Below, one piece after another: positions 63,249 through 64,000 of a stretch of 64,000 bases of DNA. Numbering within the stretch: the stretch's first letter is position 1; each line of letters begins with the position of its first letter. Under the pieces are notes generated by a model, which ran no database searches, was not told the DNA's origin, and saw only the letters and a program-made list of their open reading frames with translations. Made by a program: the position numbers and the translations under genes. The DNA is from Emcibacter sp. (GTDB lineage: Bacteria; Pseudomonadota; Alphaproteobacteria; Sphingomonadales; Emcibacteraceae): the NCBI GenBank assembly GCA_021647465.1, contig JAKIUQ010000005.1, positions 157,222 through 221,221 on the forward strand. The letters are read 5' to 3'.

Positions 63249-63288
63249 TTTCCTTCATCACATCAATATATTGATGTGATGAAGGAAA
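63249..63288. repeat. 40-bp perfect palindrome
   Basis: The two 20-base arms meet without a spacer; the left arm reads TTTCCTTCATCACATCAATA. The centre is AT|AT between 63268 and 63269. Weaker outer arms TGACC (63234) and GGTCA (63291) extend the symmetry. No adjacent gene explains it. Confidence 0.9.
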
Positions 63289-63400
63289 ACGGTCATGGAA
63301 CAGGATTTCTGACACCTTCTTGTAAGCAGTCCAAAACATAGTCGGTCAATGACCGGTTTGAGCGCTTCCGAAAGTGGCGCGGTTGTTTGGGCTGATTCTT

Positions 63401-64000
63401 TTACTTTCTTCTGAGCCGCCAGCCCAGATAGATAAATCCGGCACCAAACAAGAAGGCCATATCTGGCTCTGGAATAGCAGACGCTTGATTAAAGGATAGT
63501 TGCAAGCTGATTCGTTGGGCTTGAAACTGTCCGGTTGGGGCCCTCATTGACCAATTCAGGATATTTTGCGTAAAATCAATAGAAGAAGCAATAATCCCGG
63601 ATATATCTTGATCCAAATATAAACGGCCAAAATACTGATCTGTCGTCATTCTTTCATCTGTATAGAGATATGAATATCCACCACCATGCGTGCCGGTCAC
63701 AGAATCCTGTAGTCGAATATAATTGAAATTTGTTCTTTGTTCTACGGTATCGGTATAGGTGTCAGCCCCGATTTCCACCATCATTTCATCGATCACATTA
63801 TCTATATTACTTATATCAAGATCCCTGGCATAAGCTGTATCTGTTGTATATCTGGGCGGGACGATAATGGTACGGTGAAGTGGTCCTGATTGTCTGCACA
63901 GTTTGGCAGCGAAGTTAAGGTGTATCCTGTTGTCATTTATGCTGCCTGTTTCTGTTTCACAGGGGATGGGGAATTCCCCATCCCCTGTGCTTTTGAGTAA
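63401..64000 (-). CDS. PEP-CTERM exported-protein C-terminal region, 5' end unclear
   Basis: The frame is open from the window edge to the stop at 63401. The last 25 residues are a PEP-CTERM sorting signal: IPEP, then a hydrophobic stretch MAFLFGAGFIYLGWRL and a terminal RRK. This tags proteins for the exosortase system. The segment before it is beta-rich. The only internal start (GTG at 63796) gives no signal peptide, and the frame upstream of it crosses a 32-bp palindrome, so the gene may be truncated at its 5' end or start beyond the window. No exosortase gene is present. Confidence 0.55.
   Translation of the reverse strand, partial: LLKSTGDGEFPIPCETETGSINDNRIHLNFAAKLCRQSGPLHRTIIVPPRYTTDTAYARDLDISNIDNVIDEMMVEIGADTYTDTVEQRTNFNYIRLQDSVTGTHGGGYSYLYTDERMTTDQYFGRLYLDQDISGIIASSIDFTQNILNWSMRAPTGQFQAQRISLQLSFNQASAIPEPDMAFLFGAGFIYLGWRLRRK
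63958..63989. repeat. 32-bp perfect palindrome
   Basis: Two 16-base arms meet at GAA|TTC without a spacer; the left arm reads CACAGGGGATGGGGAA. It is GC-richer than the 63249 palindrome and unrelated in sequence. It could be the stem of a terminator for a gene beyond the window. Confidence 0.85.

Noticed and set aside
63249..63288. Palindrome as a rho-independent terminator
   Set aside because: It has no loop, an AT-rich stem, no following T-run, and no intact gene ending just before it.

Overview
The window is a chromosomal segment of an alphaproteobacterium. CtrA, ChpT and a SciP-type DUF1153 protein occur together, a FlbD-type sigma-54 activator sits in the flagellar cluster, and hom-glpX-recJ are consecutive. 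The sequence is moderately AT-rich. A lineage near Emcibacterales, Kordiimonadales or Rhodospirillales is a guess; no rRNA or other phylogenetic marker is present.

Layout. 1-2674: the 5' part of an AMP-forming acyl-CoA ligase, a dienoyl-CoA-hydratase-like crotonase and a Had-like alcohol dehydrogenase, resembling the lower benzoyl-CoA route. 3053-22486: mostly housekeeping and envelope genes. These are a patatin with an outer-membrane barrel, ilvD, small secreted proteins, an outer-membrane protein, threonine dehydratase, an M28 peptidase, PepSY and PAP2 membrane proteins, a TPR-TonB protein, nadA-nadC, an LbtU-like porin, a LysE exporter, cysQ and chpT. 22651-28604: a chemotaxis operon cheA-cheW-cheY-cheB-cheR. 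28732-53017: ctrA, divergent fliI-fliJ, then a long minus-strand flagellar block (fliF, fliG, fliH, fliN, motA, flbD, flhA, flhF, flhG, fliK-like and a QueF-like gene), sciP, a fliK-flgD-flgE operon and a divergent flgK-flgL operon. 53061-61577: mnmA, phaC, an aminotransferase, hom, glpX and recJ. 61663-64000: tRNA-Glu, a tandemly repeated tRNA-Met region, then fragments of mobile-element and defence genes with two long perfect palindromes.

How the genes fit together. ChpT passes phosphate to CtrA, SciP restrains CtrA, and CtrA normally starts the flagellar cascade. FlbD then switches on late genes through sigma-54. Two well-formed GG-N10-GC promoters flank the fliK/flgK divergent region. The chemotaxis operon would steer the flagellum built by the neighbouring genes.

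Most notable observations: a truncated-globin-like domain between the Hpt and dimerisation domains of CheA; a QueF-like T-fold protein without the QueF catalytic motif inside the flagellar cluster; an unlisted 56-residue reading frame coupled to flgK behind a sigma-54 promoter; a 72-bp tandem array of tRNA-Met 5' parts before the intact gene; and a decayed island with LuxR/DUF736 and methyltransferase/ParE junctions. All calls are from reading the sequence; no database search was run.
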